From assembly GCF_025717515.1 (NCBI RefSeq), contig NZ_JAJIRN010000001.1, positions 310,001-374,000 of the forward strand: a stretch of 64,000 nt of DNA. Reading direction: 5' to 3'. Shown here piece after piece: positions 19,406 through 28,461 of this stretch. Source of the DNA: Roseateles oligotrophus. Its GTDB lineage: Bacteria; Pseudomonadota; Gammaproteobacteria; Burkholderiales; Burkholderiaceae_C. The notes beneath the pieces were generated by a model. That model did not search any database and was not told where the DNA came from. It saw only the letters and a list, made by a program, of their open reading frames with translations. The translations under genes were made by a program, and so were the position numbers. How positions within the stretch are numbered: the first letter of the stretch is position 1; each line of letters begins with the position of its first letter.

Positions 19406-21712
19406 TTGCTGGGCGAAATCGAAGGGGTGGTGCAAGGGCACCGCGATGGTCATGGTTTCCTGATTCCCGATGTGGGCACTCAGGACGTCTATTTGTCGGT
19501 TCAGGAGATGCGCGCCGTCATGCATGGCGACCGTCTGCGGGTGCGCATTGTCCGTACCGATAAACGGGGGCGGCCCGAGGGGCGGGTGCTGGAAATCTTG
19601 GAGCGTAAAAAGCGCCCCATCATCGGGCGGCTGTTATTGGAATCGGGGGTGTGGTTGGTGGCGCCCGAGGACAAGCGCATGGGCCAAGACATTCTGATTC
19701 CCAAGAACGGGCTGGCCAATGCGACGGCGGGCCAAGTGGTCGCGGTGGAATTGATCGAGCCGCCTTCGCTGTACTCGAAGCCGGTTGGCCGGATCGTTGA
19801 GGTGTTGGGTGAAATTGACGACGCCGGCATGGAGATCGAAATCGCCGTGCGCAAGTACGAGGTGCCGCATCGCTTCAGCGCCGAAACGCTGGCGCAGGCC
19901 GGCAAGTTGCCGGAAAAGCTGCGCGCCGTAGATTTGAAACAGCGCGTCGATTTGCGTGACGTCGCCCTGGTGACGATTGACGGTGAAGATGCGCGCGATT
20001 TTGACGACGCGGTCTACTGTGAGCCGCACAAGCAAGGGCGTGGCAAGACGGCTTTCAGTGGTTGGCGTTTGTTGGTGGCGATTGCTGATGTCAGCCATTA
20101 TGTGAAGCCGGGCGACCCCTTGGACGGCGATGCTTATGAACGGGCGACCTCGGTCTATTTCCCGCGTCGAGTCATCCCGATGCTGCCGGAAAAGCTTTCC
20201 AATGGCCTGTGCTCGCTGAATCCGAATGAAGATCGCTTGTCGATGGTCTGCGATATGTTGGTCACCGAAAGTGGTGAGGTTCAGGCCTATCAGTTCTACC
20301 CGGCCGTGATCCGCTCGCATGCCCGTTTCACCTATACCGAGGTGGCGGCGGTGCTGGGCAATACCCATGGCCCCGAGGCCGCCAAACGGCGCGAATTGGT
20401 GCCTCATTTGCTGCATCTGCATGAGGTTTACCGGGCCTTGCTGGCCGAACGAGGGCGCCGTGGTGCGATCGACTTTGATACCGTAGAAACGCAAATCGTC
20501 TGCGACGACAACGGCCGTATCGAGAAGATCATTCCGCGTACCCGTAACGAAGCGCATAAGCTGATCGAAGAGGCGATGCTGGCGGCCAATGTTTGCGCGG
20601 CTGATTTCATTGCGCATTCCAAGCATGGCTCCTTGTTCCGTGTCCATGAGGGGCCGACGCCCGAGAAGCGCGTCGCCTTGCAGGCCTATCTGCGCGCCCT
20701 GGGGCTAGGGCTGTCGATCAGCGACAACCCCAAGCCCAGCGAGTACCAGGCGATTGCCGCAGCCACCAAGGATCGCGTAGATTCGACGCAAATCCACGCC
20801 ATGCTCTTGCGTTCGATGCAACAGGCGATCTATACCTCGGCCAACGCCGGGCACTTCGGTCTGTCATACCTGGCCTACACCCATTTCACCAGCCCGATTC
20901 GGCGTTACCCCGATTTGCTGGTGCACCGGGTCATCAAGGCGATTCTGGCCGATAAGCGTTATCACCTCGACAGCGGCAAGATGGATGTGCCGATGGCGGC
21001 TAAACGGCCGGGCCGCGCGGCGCCCATTGACCCCGCCAAGGCGAGTACCGAAATTGAGCGCTGGGAGGTGGTGGGTGCGCATTGCAGTGCAAATGAGCGG
21101 CGTGCCGATGAGGCCTCGCGCGATGTCGAAGCCTGGCTCAAATGCCGCTATATGCGCGAGCATCTGGGTGAGGAATTTGCCGGAACCGTCAGCGCCGTCA
21201 CCAGTTTTGGCTTGTTCGTTCAGCTGGATGCGCTCTATGTCGAGGGCTTGATTCACATCACCGAATTGGGCGGTGAGTACTTCCGCTTTGATGAGGTTCG
21301 GCAGGAATTGCGCGGAGAGCGCAGCGGTCTGCGTTATGCGACCGGCGCGCGCGTGCAGGTGCAGGTCAGTCGGGTTGATTTGGATGCACGCAAGATTGAT
21401 TTCCGCCTCGTTACCGACAACGAGGAGGCCAAGCTGGTGGCGAGGGCGATGCGCGACAAGGCAGGGCTTGGGGCGGCCGAGCGTCAGCCCGGCAACTCCG
21501 TCGAGGCCTTGGAGCAAGTACGGCGTACCGATCGCGAAGTCAAGAGTGACGCCAAGAATGCCCGCAAGGGTAGGCAGGCTCGTGGTGGTGGTGGGGGTGG
21601 TCAAGCTGCCGCGCATCCCGTCAAGGCTGCGCGTCAGACGGCGCGTGGTGCGGCTTCGCCCAAGTCGGGTGCTGCCGTTGCCGCCGAGCCGCGCGCTCGC
21701 AAGCGCCGTTAG
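19406..21712 (+). CDS. rnr: ribonuclease R, start uncertain
   Basis: 3'-5' exoribonuclease of the RNase II/R family that degrades structured RNA. Cold-shock domains come first (EGVVQGHRDGHGFLIPD), then the RNB catalytic core with the metal-binding aspartates in TIDGEDARDFDDAVY. An S1 domain (GTVSAVTSFGLFVQLDALYV) and a Lys/Arg/Gly-rich tail follow. No ATG or GTG lies between the tRNA and the conserved region, so TTG 19406 (768 residues) is the tentative start; GTG 19427/19430 or a non-standard ATC 19358 behind AAGGA are alternatives. The N-terminal helix-turn-helix of E. coli RNase R is absent. The stop overlaps that of the convergent nnr gene. Confidence 0.88.
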   Translation: MLGEIEGVVQGHRDGHGFLIPDVGTQDVYLSVQEMRAVMHGDRLRVRIVRTDKRGRPEGRVLEILERKKRPIIGRLLLESGVWLVAPEDKRMGQDILIPKNGLANATAGQVVAVELIEPPSLYSKPVGRIVEVLGEIDDAGMEIEIAVRKYEVPHRFSAETLAQAGKLPEKLRAVDLKQRVDLRDVALVTIDGEDARDFDDAVYCEPHKQGRGKTAFSGWRLLVAIADVSHYVKPGDPLDGDAYERATSVYFPRRVIPMLPEKLSNGLCSLNPNEDRLSMVCDMLVTESGEVQAYQFYPAVIRSHARFTYTEVAAVLGNTHGPEAAKRRELVPHLLHLHEVYRALLAERGRRGAIDFDTVETQIVCDDNGRIEKIIPRTRNEAHKLIEEAMLAANVCAADFIAHSKHGSLFRVHEGPTPEKRVALQAYLRALGLGLSISDNPKPSEYQAIAAATKDRVDSTQIHAMLLRSMQQAIYTSANAGHFGLSYLAYTHFTSPIRRYPDLLVHRVIKAILADKRYHLDSGKMDVPMAAKRPGRAAPIDPAKASTEIERWEVVGAHCSANERRADEASRDVEAWLKCRYMREHLGEEFAGTVSAVTSFGLFVQLDALYVEGLIHITELGGEYFRFDEVRQELRGERSGLRYATGARVQVQVSRVDLDARKIDFRLVTDNEEAKLVARAMRDKAGLGAAERQPGNSVEALEQVRRTDREVKSDAKNARKGRQARGGGGGGQAAAHPVKAARQTARGAASPKSGAAVAAEPRARKRR

Positions 21713-23241
21713 CTTGACCTGGGATCGGCGTGGAATGCGTGCATGCGCTCCACCAAATCGGCCGCGCGCAAAGGGCCGGCCGCTTGGGTTTCGGCGGCCA
21801 AGCCATGCCAATGGCAAGCCAGGCTGGCGATGTCAAAGGGGTCGGCCTTGGCTTGCTGTGCCCAAAGCCCGCCGAGCCAGCCGGCCAGCACATCGCCGCT
21901 GCCTGCAGTGGCCAGGGCTGAGCTGCCGCTGGAGTTGATGGCGGGCCGGTGATGCGGGCCGGCGATGATGCTACCCGATCCTTTCAGAACAATATGGCAG
22001 GCCAGTTCATCGGCCAATCTCTGTGCGGCGGCAACGCGGTCGGCCTGAACTAGCGCTGTCTCACAACCTAACAAGCGTGCGGCTTCGAGCGGGTGCGGGG
22101 TCAAAATAGTGGCCAGGCCCAAGGCTTGCCGTTGCTTGAGCAATGCACGCAAGGATGCGTTGGCAGAGACGGCGTTCAAGCCGTCGGCGTCGAGAACCAG
22201 GCGCTCGCCATGCTGGAGTAGCGTGGCTAAGTGGTCGGCGATTTCGCTGCCTCCGCCGCAGCCGCAGACCAACACCTTGCTGGACCATGCAGCGGCCGTC
22301 GAACCCGTCAGCTGCGCCTGATCGAAGCGCATCAACTCCGGCCTCTGCGGGTCCACTTCATCTGCCGGCCCGCCCAGCAGGCTGGCGTAGACGCGGCCGG
22401 CGCCGGCCGCGAGGGCGGCGCGCGCAGCTAATCGTGCGGCTCCACGCATGCCGGGGGCGCCGCCAATTACCAGTACATCGCCTTGGCTGCCTTTGTGCTT
22501 GGCGTGGCCGGTGGCGGCTTGACTCCGCCAATGCTTCAAATGTTCGGCGCCGAGCAGCCGTGCGTCCTCTGTTGTTGGCGAGCGAACGTCCAAATCATCG
22601 AACCAAATTTGCCCGCAATGCTCACGGCCTTCAGCGGTGAATAGGCCTGGCTTGAGAGTCAGTAGTGCCAAGCAATGCTGGGCGCGCACGGCGACTGCTC
22701 CGGTCAAACTGCCCTTGTCTGAATGCAGGCCACTCGGAAGGTCAAGTGCCAACACCGGCGCGGACAGCTCGTTCAATGCGTGGATGGCGGCAGCCATCGC
22801 GGGGCTGGGCGCGCGGCTCAGGCCCAGGCCGAGCAGGGCGTCCAGCGCCAAGCGCGTACCTGCCGGTGCGCTCATATCGTTGCTGATCTTCAGGCCGGCT
22901 TGCTGCGCTGCAGCCAAGGCGGCGGCGGCATCAGCGGGTGGGTTGCTGGTGCCGGCGATCAGGCTGACTTGCACCGGCACGCCCCGCTGGTGCAGCAGTC
23001 GCGCCGCCACCAAGCCGTCGCCGCCGTTGTTGCCGGGCCCGCAGGCAATCCAGATGGGCCCTGCATCGTTTGGGGCTAAGGCCAAGCTCAAGCGGGCTGC
23101 CGCCAAACCGGCGCGCTCCATCAGGCTGTCGGTTTGGCGACTTGGCGCAAGGGCGGCCAAGGCCTCGGCCTCAATGCGGCGGCTGCTGGCCGCGTTGAAC
23201 AAGGGCCAATTGACCTGGGTGGGGAGGAGTCGGGTTAGCAC
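21709..23241 (-). CDS. nnr: bifunctional NAD(P)H-hydrate epimerase / ADP-dependent dehydratase
   Basis: Repairs hydrated NADH and NADPH. The N-terminal YjeF_N epimerase domain shows GPGNNGGDGLVAARLL. The C-terminal ribokinase-like dehydratase shows GGAPGMRGAARLAARAAL, VLDADGLNAVSA, ILTPHPLEAARLLG and the catalytic ATAGSGDVLAGWLGG. At 510 residues it is the fused form. The start is GTG 23241, only 12 bases from the stop of the upstream flavoprotein gene, so the pair is likely one operon. Its stop overlaps that of rnr on the opposite strand. Confidence 0.93.
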   Translation of the reverse strand: MLTRLLPTQVNWPLFNAASSRRIEAEALAALAPSRQTDSLMERAGLAAARLSLALAPNDAGPIWIACGPGNNGGDGLVAARLLHQRGVPVQVSLIAGTSNPPADAAAALAAAQQAGLKISNDMSAPAGTRLALDALLGLGLSRAPSPAMAAAIHALNELSAPVLALDLPSGLHSDKGSLTGAVAVRAQHCLALLTLKPGLFTAEGREHCGQIWFDDLDVRSPTTEDARLLGAEHLKHWRSQAATGHAKHKGSQGDVLVIGGAPGMRGAARLAARAALAAGAGRVYASLLGGPADEVDPQRPELMRFDQAQLTGSTAAAWSSKVLVCGCGGGSEIADHLATLLQHGERLVLDADGLNAVSANASLRALLKQRQALGLATILTPHPLEAARLLGCETALVQADRVAAAQRLADELACHIVLKGSGSIIAGPHHRPAINSSGSSALATAGSGDVLAGWLGGLWAQQAKADPFDIASLACHWHGLAAETQAAGPLRAADLVERMHAFHADPRSS

Positions 23242-23253
23242 GCCGACAGCTTG

Positions 23254-24570
23254 TCAGGCGAAGCGGCAAATGTCTAGCCCCGTGATGTCGGGGGCCTCGC
23301 CGCCGCGCTCGCGGCCGGCGACTTGAGTCGCCAAGGCTCGGGCGGCGCCGCAGGCCAGCGGCCACCCCAGTACCGACGCGGAACCCTGTGCCAGATTCAA
23401 CCAGATACCGTCTCGGCCGCTTGCCCCGAGCAGGGGTAGGCCGTCGGCCGCCAGCGCTTGCGAACCCTGCCATTGTTGTATCTGGCTGTTGAGCATCGAG
23501 CCCGGGAACCAGTCGTTCAGAATGCGGTGCAACAGAGCGTGAGTCGAGGTCTTCTGGCGTTCGCTGGCGGCGCCTGGCTCGATGCCACCGGCAAGCCGAA
23601 TCCGCTGCCCGATGCGGCTGATCGAGACTTGCTGTTGTTGGTCAAACAAGGCGGCCCTGGGTCCAAGGTCGGGGTAGGCCTCAAGTTGTCGCAGTGGTGC
23701 GGTGATCGAGTAGCCGTGTACGGTGGTCAGAGCCGGCTTGAGTTTCAATGTCTGCAACAGGCTGGCGGCGCCTGCGCCGGCGCAGATGATGACGGCATCG
23801 AAACTGTCTTCGATGCAGCCCATTGGCGCCGGTCGGGTGTCGCCGCTGTCGTTGCTTTCCCCGTTCTCGGTCTGCCGAGGGCGCTCGGCCAGATTGGCCG
23901 GCGGCGGTGTGTATTCGTGAATCAGTCGCGCAGGTGCGCCGGGTGTCAGTTGCCGCACCGTCGTATGAAAGCGAAATTGCACGCCCAGACGCTGTGCCGC
24001 GATGCGCATCAGATGGGTGAATTGCCGGCAGTTGCCCGCCTCGCCTTGCTCCAAATGCACGCCGCCATGCAGTTGGGTGTCTGGATTCAGGCCGGGCTCA
24101 ATGCGCAGGCATTGTTCGGCCGACAATACTTGTGCGCTTATGTCCTGTTGTCCCAGCAGGGCCAAGCCAGCCTGCGCGGTGCTCAATTCGCGCTCGCTAC
24201 GCAGCAGCACCAGCACGCCGTCGGCGCGCTCGTAGTCCATCTGCAAGCTGCGGCGCAGTTCTGCTAGTCGTGCATGACTGAAAAGAGCCAGCTTCAGCAG
24301 GCGCTCATGCTGTTCGTTTCGAGTTTTGTCACGGCCGGCGCGCCAGCGTTGCCAGCCCCAGGCCAGCTTGGCGCCGCCGCCAAGGCACGGCAGCTGCGGA
24401 GGGCTCCACGGCAAGCTCAGGCCGGGGGCGGTGATGCCTGCGTTCGCAAAGCTGCCCTCGGCGGCAACGCTGCCGCAGCGCTCGAAGACGGTGACCTGGT
24501 GCCCATCTGCTGCGCATTCGTAGGCGGTGGTGACGCCGGCAATGCCGGCCCCGATGATGGCAATGCGCAT
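23254..24570 (-). CDS. FAD-dependent D-amino acid dehydrogenase-like oxidoreductase (DadA family)
   Basis: Glycine/D-amino-acid oxidase family flavoprotein. The N-terminal dinucleotide fold is MRIAIIGAGIAGVTTAYECA, followed by the FERCGSVAAEGSFANAG segment typical of DadA. A C-terminal FAD-closing stretch contains GRDGIWLNLAQGSASVLGW. Length 438 residues, like DadA (about 430). The substrate cannot be proved from sequence; other amine oxidases of the family are possible. It is the first confident gene of a probable operon with nnr, an NAD(P)HX repair enzyme. Confidence 0.82.
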   Translation of the reverse strand: MRIAIIGAGIAGVTTAYECAADGHQVTVFERCGSVAAEGSFANAGITAPGLSLPWSPPQLPCLGGGAKLAWGWQRWRAGRDKTRNEQHERLLKLALFSHARLAELRRSLQMDYERADGVLVLLRSERELSTAQAGLALLGQQDISAQVLSAEQCLRIEPGLNPDTQLHGGVHLEQGEAGNCRQFTHLMRIAAQRLGVQFRFHTTVRQLTPGAPARLIHEYTPPPANLAERPRQTENGESNDSGDTRPAPMGCIEDSFDAVIICAGAGAASLLQTLKLKPALTTVHGYSITAPLRQLEAYPDLGPRAALFDQQQQVSISRIGQRIRLAGGIEPGAASERQKTSTHALLHRILNDWFPGSMLNSQIQQWQGSQALAADGLPLLGASGRDGIWLNLAQGSASVLGWPLACGAARALATQVAGRERGGEAPDITGLDICRFA

Positions 24571-24571
24571 C

Positions 24572-24781
24572 TCAATATTCTCTGCTCAACGTATTTTCAA
24601 CAAGCTGGCTCAACCCCAGCGCTAAGTCATCTAGTCCGGTCATGCGCCAAGCCATCAAGGACATCGCTAACTCGTCGAGTCGATGGCGGGGAGGCGAGAT
24701 CGCGATGCCGCCGCGTGGACTGATGGCCCGGAACGGAAGGGCTCGCTGCTCGCTGCGAGCTGCTTGACTGCCCGGCTCCAA
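24572..24781 (-). CDS. possible small hypothetical protein upstream of dadA-like gene
   Basis: A 69-codon frame starting with TTG, whose stop TGA lies one base before the ATG of the downstream flavoprotein gene. The C-terminal half (LDELAMSLMAWRMTGLDDLA) looks protein-like. There is no convincing ribosome site and no family is recognised. It could equally be a chance frame or a relic; the tight spacing to the next start is the main argument for it. Confidence 0.22.
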   Translation of the reverse strand: MEPGSQAARSEQRALPFRAISPRGGIAISPPRHRLDELAMSLMAWRMTGLDDLALGLSQLVENTLSREY

Positions 24782-24972
24782 TACACAAACGGTCTGCTTG
24801 GATCAATGGCGGCGCCAAAGCGTGCCAGTGTAGTGCCTCAAGGCGTGACGACGTTGCGGCGACTCAATGGGTCGGCTGCGGTGGTGGTTTGAGTCATGAT
24901 CTGCTGCCCGGTGATGGAGGGGGGTCTCAATGCCTCCGCCTGACGGCCTTCGGGGTGGGTCCGAGGATCGTG

Positions 24973-24978
24973 TATACT
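24973..24978 (+). promoter_or_regulatory. candidate -10 of the rpsB-tsf promoter
   Basis: TATACT at this position is the best -10 in the region and is followed by a CC-rich start. The -35 is poor (TTCGGG with an 18-base spacer). If right, the rpsB leader is about 210 bases long. Confidence 0.4.
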
Positions 24979-24998
24979 CCTTGGGTTTTGCTGAGCGA

Positions 24999-25130
24999 AC
25001 AAGGGTTTGCCCTTGTCTCGATTGGTGAATCATCGGTAAGTTTTTGTACGTCAATCGCAAACCGGCCACTCAGAGGTGTTGCTGCTGTATTCGAGTTCTA
25101 TCGTTAGTGCGCATTTGCTTGCGCTAGCGA
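24999..25130 (+). promoter_or_regulatory. structured rpsB leader, possible S2 autoregulatory RNA
   Basis: Two hairpins lie in the presumed leader. The first pairs ACAAGGG (24999-25005) with CCCTTGT (25010-25016). The second pairs TCGTTAGTGCG (25101-25111) with TGCGCTAGCGA (25120-25130), eleven pairs including three G-U. S2 represses its own operon through the leader in E. coli and relatives; that this RNA does the same is inference. Confidence 0.4.
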
Positions 25131-25194
25131 ATGAGCGTCAAGCTGCAGAGCAATTCGGGCCGGATTTAAGACACAACCTTCGGAGTCAATGAAT

Positions 25195-25941
25195 ATGTCC
25201 GTAACAATGCGCGAAATGCTGGAAGCCGGCGTCCACTTTGGTCACCAAACTCGTTTTTGGCACCCCAAGATGGCCCCGTATATCTACGGCCACCGCAACA
25301 AGATTCACATCATCAACCTCGAGAAGACGCTGCCTGCGTTTGAAGAGGCGATGACTTTCATCCGCAATCTGTCGTCCAAGGGTGGCCGCATCATGATGAT
25401 TGGCACCAAGCGCCAAGCTCGTGAAGTGATCGCTTTGGAAGCCCAGCGTTGCGGCATGCCTTATGTCGACCAGCGTTGGTTGGGCGGCATGATGACCAAC
25501 TTCAAGACCGTCAAGGTTTCCTTGAAGGCGTTGAAGGACATGCAGGCTCAAGTTGATGCTGGCACGCAGCCCGCCATCAAGAAAGAAGCCTTGATGTTTC
25601 AGCGCGACTTGACCAAGCTCGAGCGCAATATCGGCGGCATTCAGGATATGAATGGTCTGCCTGACGCCATCTTCGTGATCGACGTGGGTTTCCACAAGAT
25701 CGCCGTGGCCGAAGCCAAGAAGCTGGGTATCCCGGTCATTGGCGTGGTTGACACCAACCACTCGCCAATCGGTATCGACTACGTGATCCCAGGTAACGAT
25801 GACTCGGCCAAGGCCGTGGCTTTGTATGCCCGCGCCGTGGCCGATGCGGTGCTGGAAGGTCGTGCTAACGCCGGTAACACCGTCGTGCAAGCCGCCGCTC
25901 CTGCAGGCGACGAGTTCGTGGAAGTCAGCGAAGGCGCTTAA
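25195..25941 (+). CDS. rpsB: 30S ribosomal protein S2
   Basis: Primary component of the 30S platform, required with S1 for mRNA binding. The opening [20 protein letters not shown] and the segment [17 protein letters not shown] are typical. The ATG at 25195 is nine bases from the CGGAG ribosome site; an ATG at 25189 is only three bases away and is less likely. Length 248 residues. It is co-transcribed with tsf, though a terminator-like hairpin separates them. Confidence 0.97.
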   Translation: MSVTMREMLEAGVHFGHQTRFWHPKMAPYIYGHRNKIHIINLEKTLPAFEEAMTFIRNLSSKGGRIMMIGTKRQAREVIALEAQRCGMPYVDQRWLGGMMTNFKTVKVSLKALKDMQAQVDAGTQPAIKKEALMFQRDLTKLERNIGGIQDMNGLPDAIFVIDVGFHKIAVAEAKKLGIPVIGVVDTNHSPIGIDYVIPGNDDSAKAVALYARAVADAVLEGRANAGNTVVQAAAPAGDEFVEVSEGA

Positions 25942-25962
25942 GTTCTCGGCGCTTAAATAAGG

Positions 25963-25988
25963 AGGGGGCTGATTCAGTCCCCTTTTTT
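25963..25988 (+). terminator. attenuator/terminator between rpsB and tsf
   Basis: GGGGGCTGA followed by TCAGTCCCC forms a tight hairpin and leads straight into TTTTTTT. Partial termination here would lower tsf relative to rpsB, as described for the E. coli rpsB-tsf operon. Confidence 0.75.
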
Positions 25989-26065
25989 TCAAAGCATAGC
26001 TTTTTGGTTTGATCGGGTGGCGATTGTTGTCTTGCCCGCAAACCGCTTGAATACGGAGATTAATA

Positions 26066-26962
26066 ATGGTTGCAATTACCGCAAGCATGGTGGCTGAGCT
26101 GCGTGCCCGCACCGACGCCCCAATGATGGAGTGCAAGAAGGCACTGACCGAAGCCGAAGGCGATCTGGTCCGTGGTGAAGAAATTCTGCGCGTCAAGCTG
26201 GGCAACAAGGCCGGTAAGGCTTCGTCGCGCGTGACCGCCGAGGGCGTTGTTGCTGCTGCCGTGATCGGCAACACCGGCGCTCTGCTGGAAGTGAACTGCG
26301 AAACCGACTTCGTGACCAAGAACGATGCGTTCCTGGCTTTCGTGAATGCTTGCGCCGTGTTGGCTGCCGAGCATGCCGTTGCCGACGTTGCGGCCCTGGC
26401 TGCCTTGCCTTTGGCGCAAGAGGGTTTTGGCCCGACGGTGGAAGACGTGCGTCGCGGCTTGATCGGCAAGATCGGCGAGAACATGTCGCTGCGCCGTATC
26501 AAGCTGTATGCATCGGGCGCCAAGCTGGCTTCCTATCTGCACGGTACACGCATTGGCGTGATGGTTGAGTTCGACGGCGACGAAGTTGCCGCCAAGGACG
26601 TCGCCATGCACGTGGCTGCGATGAAGCCCGCTGCCCTGTCGTCTGCCGATGTTTCGGCAGAATTGGTCGAGAAGGAGCGCAAGATCGCTGCCGAGAAGGC
26701 TGCCGAGTCCGGCAAGCCTGCCGACATCGTCGCCAAGATGGTCGAAGGTTCGGTTCAGAAGTTCCTGAAGGAAGTTTCCTTGCTGGATCAGGTCTTCGTC
26801 AAGGCAGCGGACGGCAAACAAACCGTCGCCGGCATGCTCAAGGATAAGGCTACGACGGTCAAGGGCTTCACGCTCTACGTTGTGGGCGAGGGCATTGAGA
26901 AGAAGGTCGACGACTTTGCTGCCGAAGTGGCCGCGCAAGTGGCCGCAGCCAAGGGGCAATAA
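26066..26962 (+). CDS. tsf: translation elongation factor Ts
   Basis: Guanine-nucleotide exchange factor for EF-Tu. The N-terminal UBA-like part [20 protein letters not shown] and the [10 protein letters not shown] signature are present. At 298 residues it is normal length. A CGGAG ribosome site precedes the ATG. A GC-rich hairpin follows the stop. Confidence 0.97.
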   Translation: MVAITASMVAELRARTDAPMMECKKALTEAEGDLVRGEEILRVKLGNKAGKASSRVTAEGVVAAAVIGNTGALLEVNCETDFVTKNDAFLAFVNACAVLAAEHAVADVAALAALPLAQEGFGPTVEDVRRGLIGKIGENMSLRRIKLYASGAKLASYLHGTRIGVMVEFDGDEVAAKDVAMHVAAMKPAALSSADVSAELVEKERKIAAEKAAESGKPADIVAKMVEGSVQKFLKEVSLLDQVFVKAADGKQTVAGMLKDKATTVKGFTLYVVGEGIEKKVDDFAAEVAAQVAAAKGQ

Positions 26963-26977
26963 GCTCCGACGCAAGAC

Positions 26978-27003
26978 AAAGGGCGCCACTGGCGCCCTTT
27001 ACA
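26978..27003 (+). terminator. hairpin after tsf
   Basis: AAAGGGCGCC (26978-26987) and GGCGCCCTTT (26991-27000) form a ten-pair stem with a three-base loop. The T tract is only three bases, so termination may be partial and pyrH may still be read from upstream. Confidence 0.6.
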
Positions 27004-27116
27004 CTTGTGCCGCTGCGCGGACGCTCACGAGGCTTGAGCGTGGCGGTGCAAGACAGTAGTAAGTGCCGCGACTCAGCAGCAACCCTGTACCAACCTAGCA
27101 TCAAGAGGTCAAGATC

Positions 27117-27827
27117 ATGCCCGCGTACAAACGCATTCTGCTCAAGCTCTCCGGCGAAGCCCTGATGGGCGATGACGCTTTCGGTATCAATCGCGCGACC
27201 ATTGTGCGGATGGTGCAAGAAATTCGCGAAGTCACGCAAACTGGCGTTGAGGTCGCGGTAGTGATCGGTGGTGGCAATATCTTCCGCGGTGTGGCCGGTG
27301 GTTCGGTCGGCATGGACCGAGCGACGGCCGACTATATGGGCATGCTGGCCACGGTGATGAATTCGCTCGCTCTGGCCGACACCATGCGTCAAGAAGGCAT
27401 CGTGGCGCGGGTGATGTCAGCCATTGGCATCGAGCAAGTCGTCGAGCCCTATGTGCGTCCCAAGGCCTTGCAGTATCTGGAAGAAGGCAAGGTTGTCGTG
27501 TTCGCTGCCGGCACCGGCAATCCCTTTTTCACCACCGACACGGCCGCTGCGCTGCGCGGTGCGGAAATCGGCGCCGAGATCGTTCTGAAGGCAACCAAGG
27601 TGGACGGCGTTTATAGTGCCGACCCGAAGAAGGATCCGTCGGCCACGCGCTATTCCCGGATCTCGTTTGATGACGCGATCAGCAAGAATTTGCAGGTCTT
27701 GGACGCTACCGCCTTTGCGCTGTGCCGTGACCAAAAGCTGCCGATCCGGGTTTTTAGCATCCTGAAAACGGGGGCGCTGAAGCGGGTCGTTATGGGTGAG
27801 GATGAAGGCACACTGGTCCACGTTTGA
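27117..27827 (+). CDS. pyrH: UMP kinase
   Basis: Phosphorylates UMP to UDP, in the bacterial amino-acid-kinase fold. The N-terminal [16 protein letters not shown] and the GGGNIFRG motif bind phosphate, and [14 protein letters not shown] near residue 160 is characteristic. Length 236 residues. It follows tsf and precedes frr, the conserved order. Confidence 0.97.
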   Translation: MPAYKRILLKLSGEALMGDDAFGINRATIVRMVQEIREVTQTGVEVAVVIGGGNIFRGVAGGSVGMDRATADYMGMLATVMNSLALADTMRQEGIVARVMSAIGIEQVVEPYVRPKALQYLEEGKVVVFAAGTGNPFFTTDTAAALRGAEIGAEIVLKATKVDGVYSADPKKDPSATRYSRISFDDAISKNLQVLDATAFALCRDQKLPIRVFSILKTGALKRVVMGEDEGTLVHV

Positions 27828-27886
27828 GCGTAGAGCAGCGTTAATTAAGAAATGATGGGTGAATCAGGTTATCAAGGTCGAGAATC

Positions 27887-28447
27887 ATGAGCATTGCAGA
27901 CATCAAGCAGAACGCCGAAGCAAAGATGGCGAAGTCGATCGAGGCTTTCAAAGGCGAGTTGCACAAAATCCGTACCGGTCGTGCCCACCCGGGCATTCTG
28001 GACCAGGTCAGCGTTGACTATTACGGCAGCTTGGTGCCGATTACCCAGGTTGCCAATGTGACCCTGTTGGATGCCCGCACGATCAGCGTGCAGCCTTGGG
28101 AAAAAGGCATGGGCGCCAAGATCGAGAAGGCCATTCGTGAGTCCGATCTGGGCTTGAATCCCGCGTCGCAGGGCGACTTGATTCGGGTGCCAATGCCGGC
28201 GCTGAACGAAGAGCGCCGCCGCGACCTGACCAAGTTGGTACGCAATGTCGGTGAGGATGCCAAGATCGCGGTGCGTAATCTGCGCCGTGACGCCAACGAA
28301 CAGGCCAAGAAGCTGACCAAGGAAAAGTTGATCAGCGAAGACGACGAGCGCCGCAGCCTTGACGATGCGCAAAAGCTGACCGACCGTACGATTGCCGAAA
28401 TCGATCGCCTGATCGCCGGCAAGGAAGCCGAAATTCTGGCTGTTTGA
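27887..28447 (+). CDS. frr: ribosome recycling factor
   Basis: Splits post-termination ribosomes with EF-G. The helical signature [20 protein letters not shown] and the C-terminal part [20 protein letters not shown] are intact. Length 186 residues, as usual. The stop is close to or overlaps the start of uppS. Confidence 0.97.
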   Translation: MSIADIKQNAEAKMAKSIEAFKGELHKIRTGRAHPGILDQVSVDYYGSLVPITQVANVTLLDARTISVQPWEKGMGAKIEKAIRESDLGLNPASQGDLIRVPMPALNEERRRDLTKLVRNVGEDAKIAVRNLRRDANEQAKKLTKEKLISEDDERRSLDDAQKLTDRTIAEIDRLIAGKEAEILAV

Positions 28448-28461
28448 GTGGGCATAGCCGA

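Larger units (their letters stand above)
24571..25194. other. intergenic region between dadA-like gene and rpsB
   Basis: About 620 bases with no confident gene. The left part holds only the weak small frame at 24572-24781 (-). The right part, from about 24960, holds the rpsB promoter candidate and a leader of roughly 200 bases with two hairpins. No tRNA, terminator or repeat family was recognised in 24790-24960. Confidence 0.6.
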
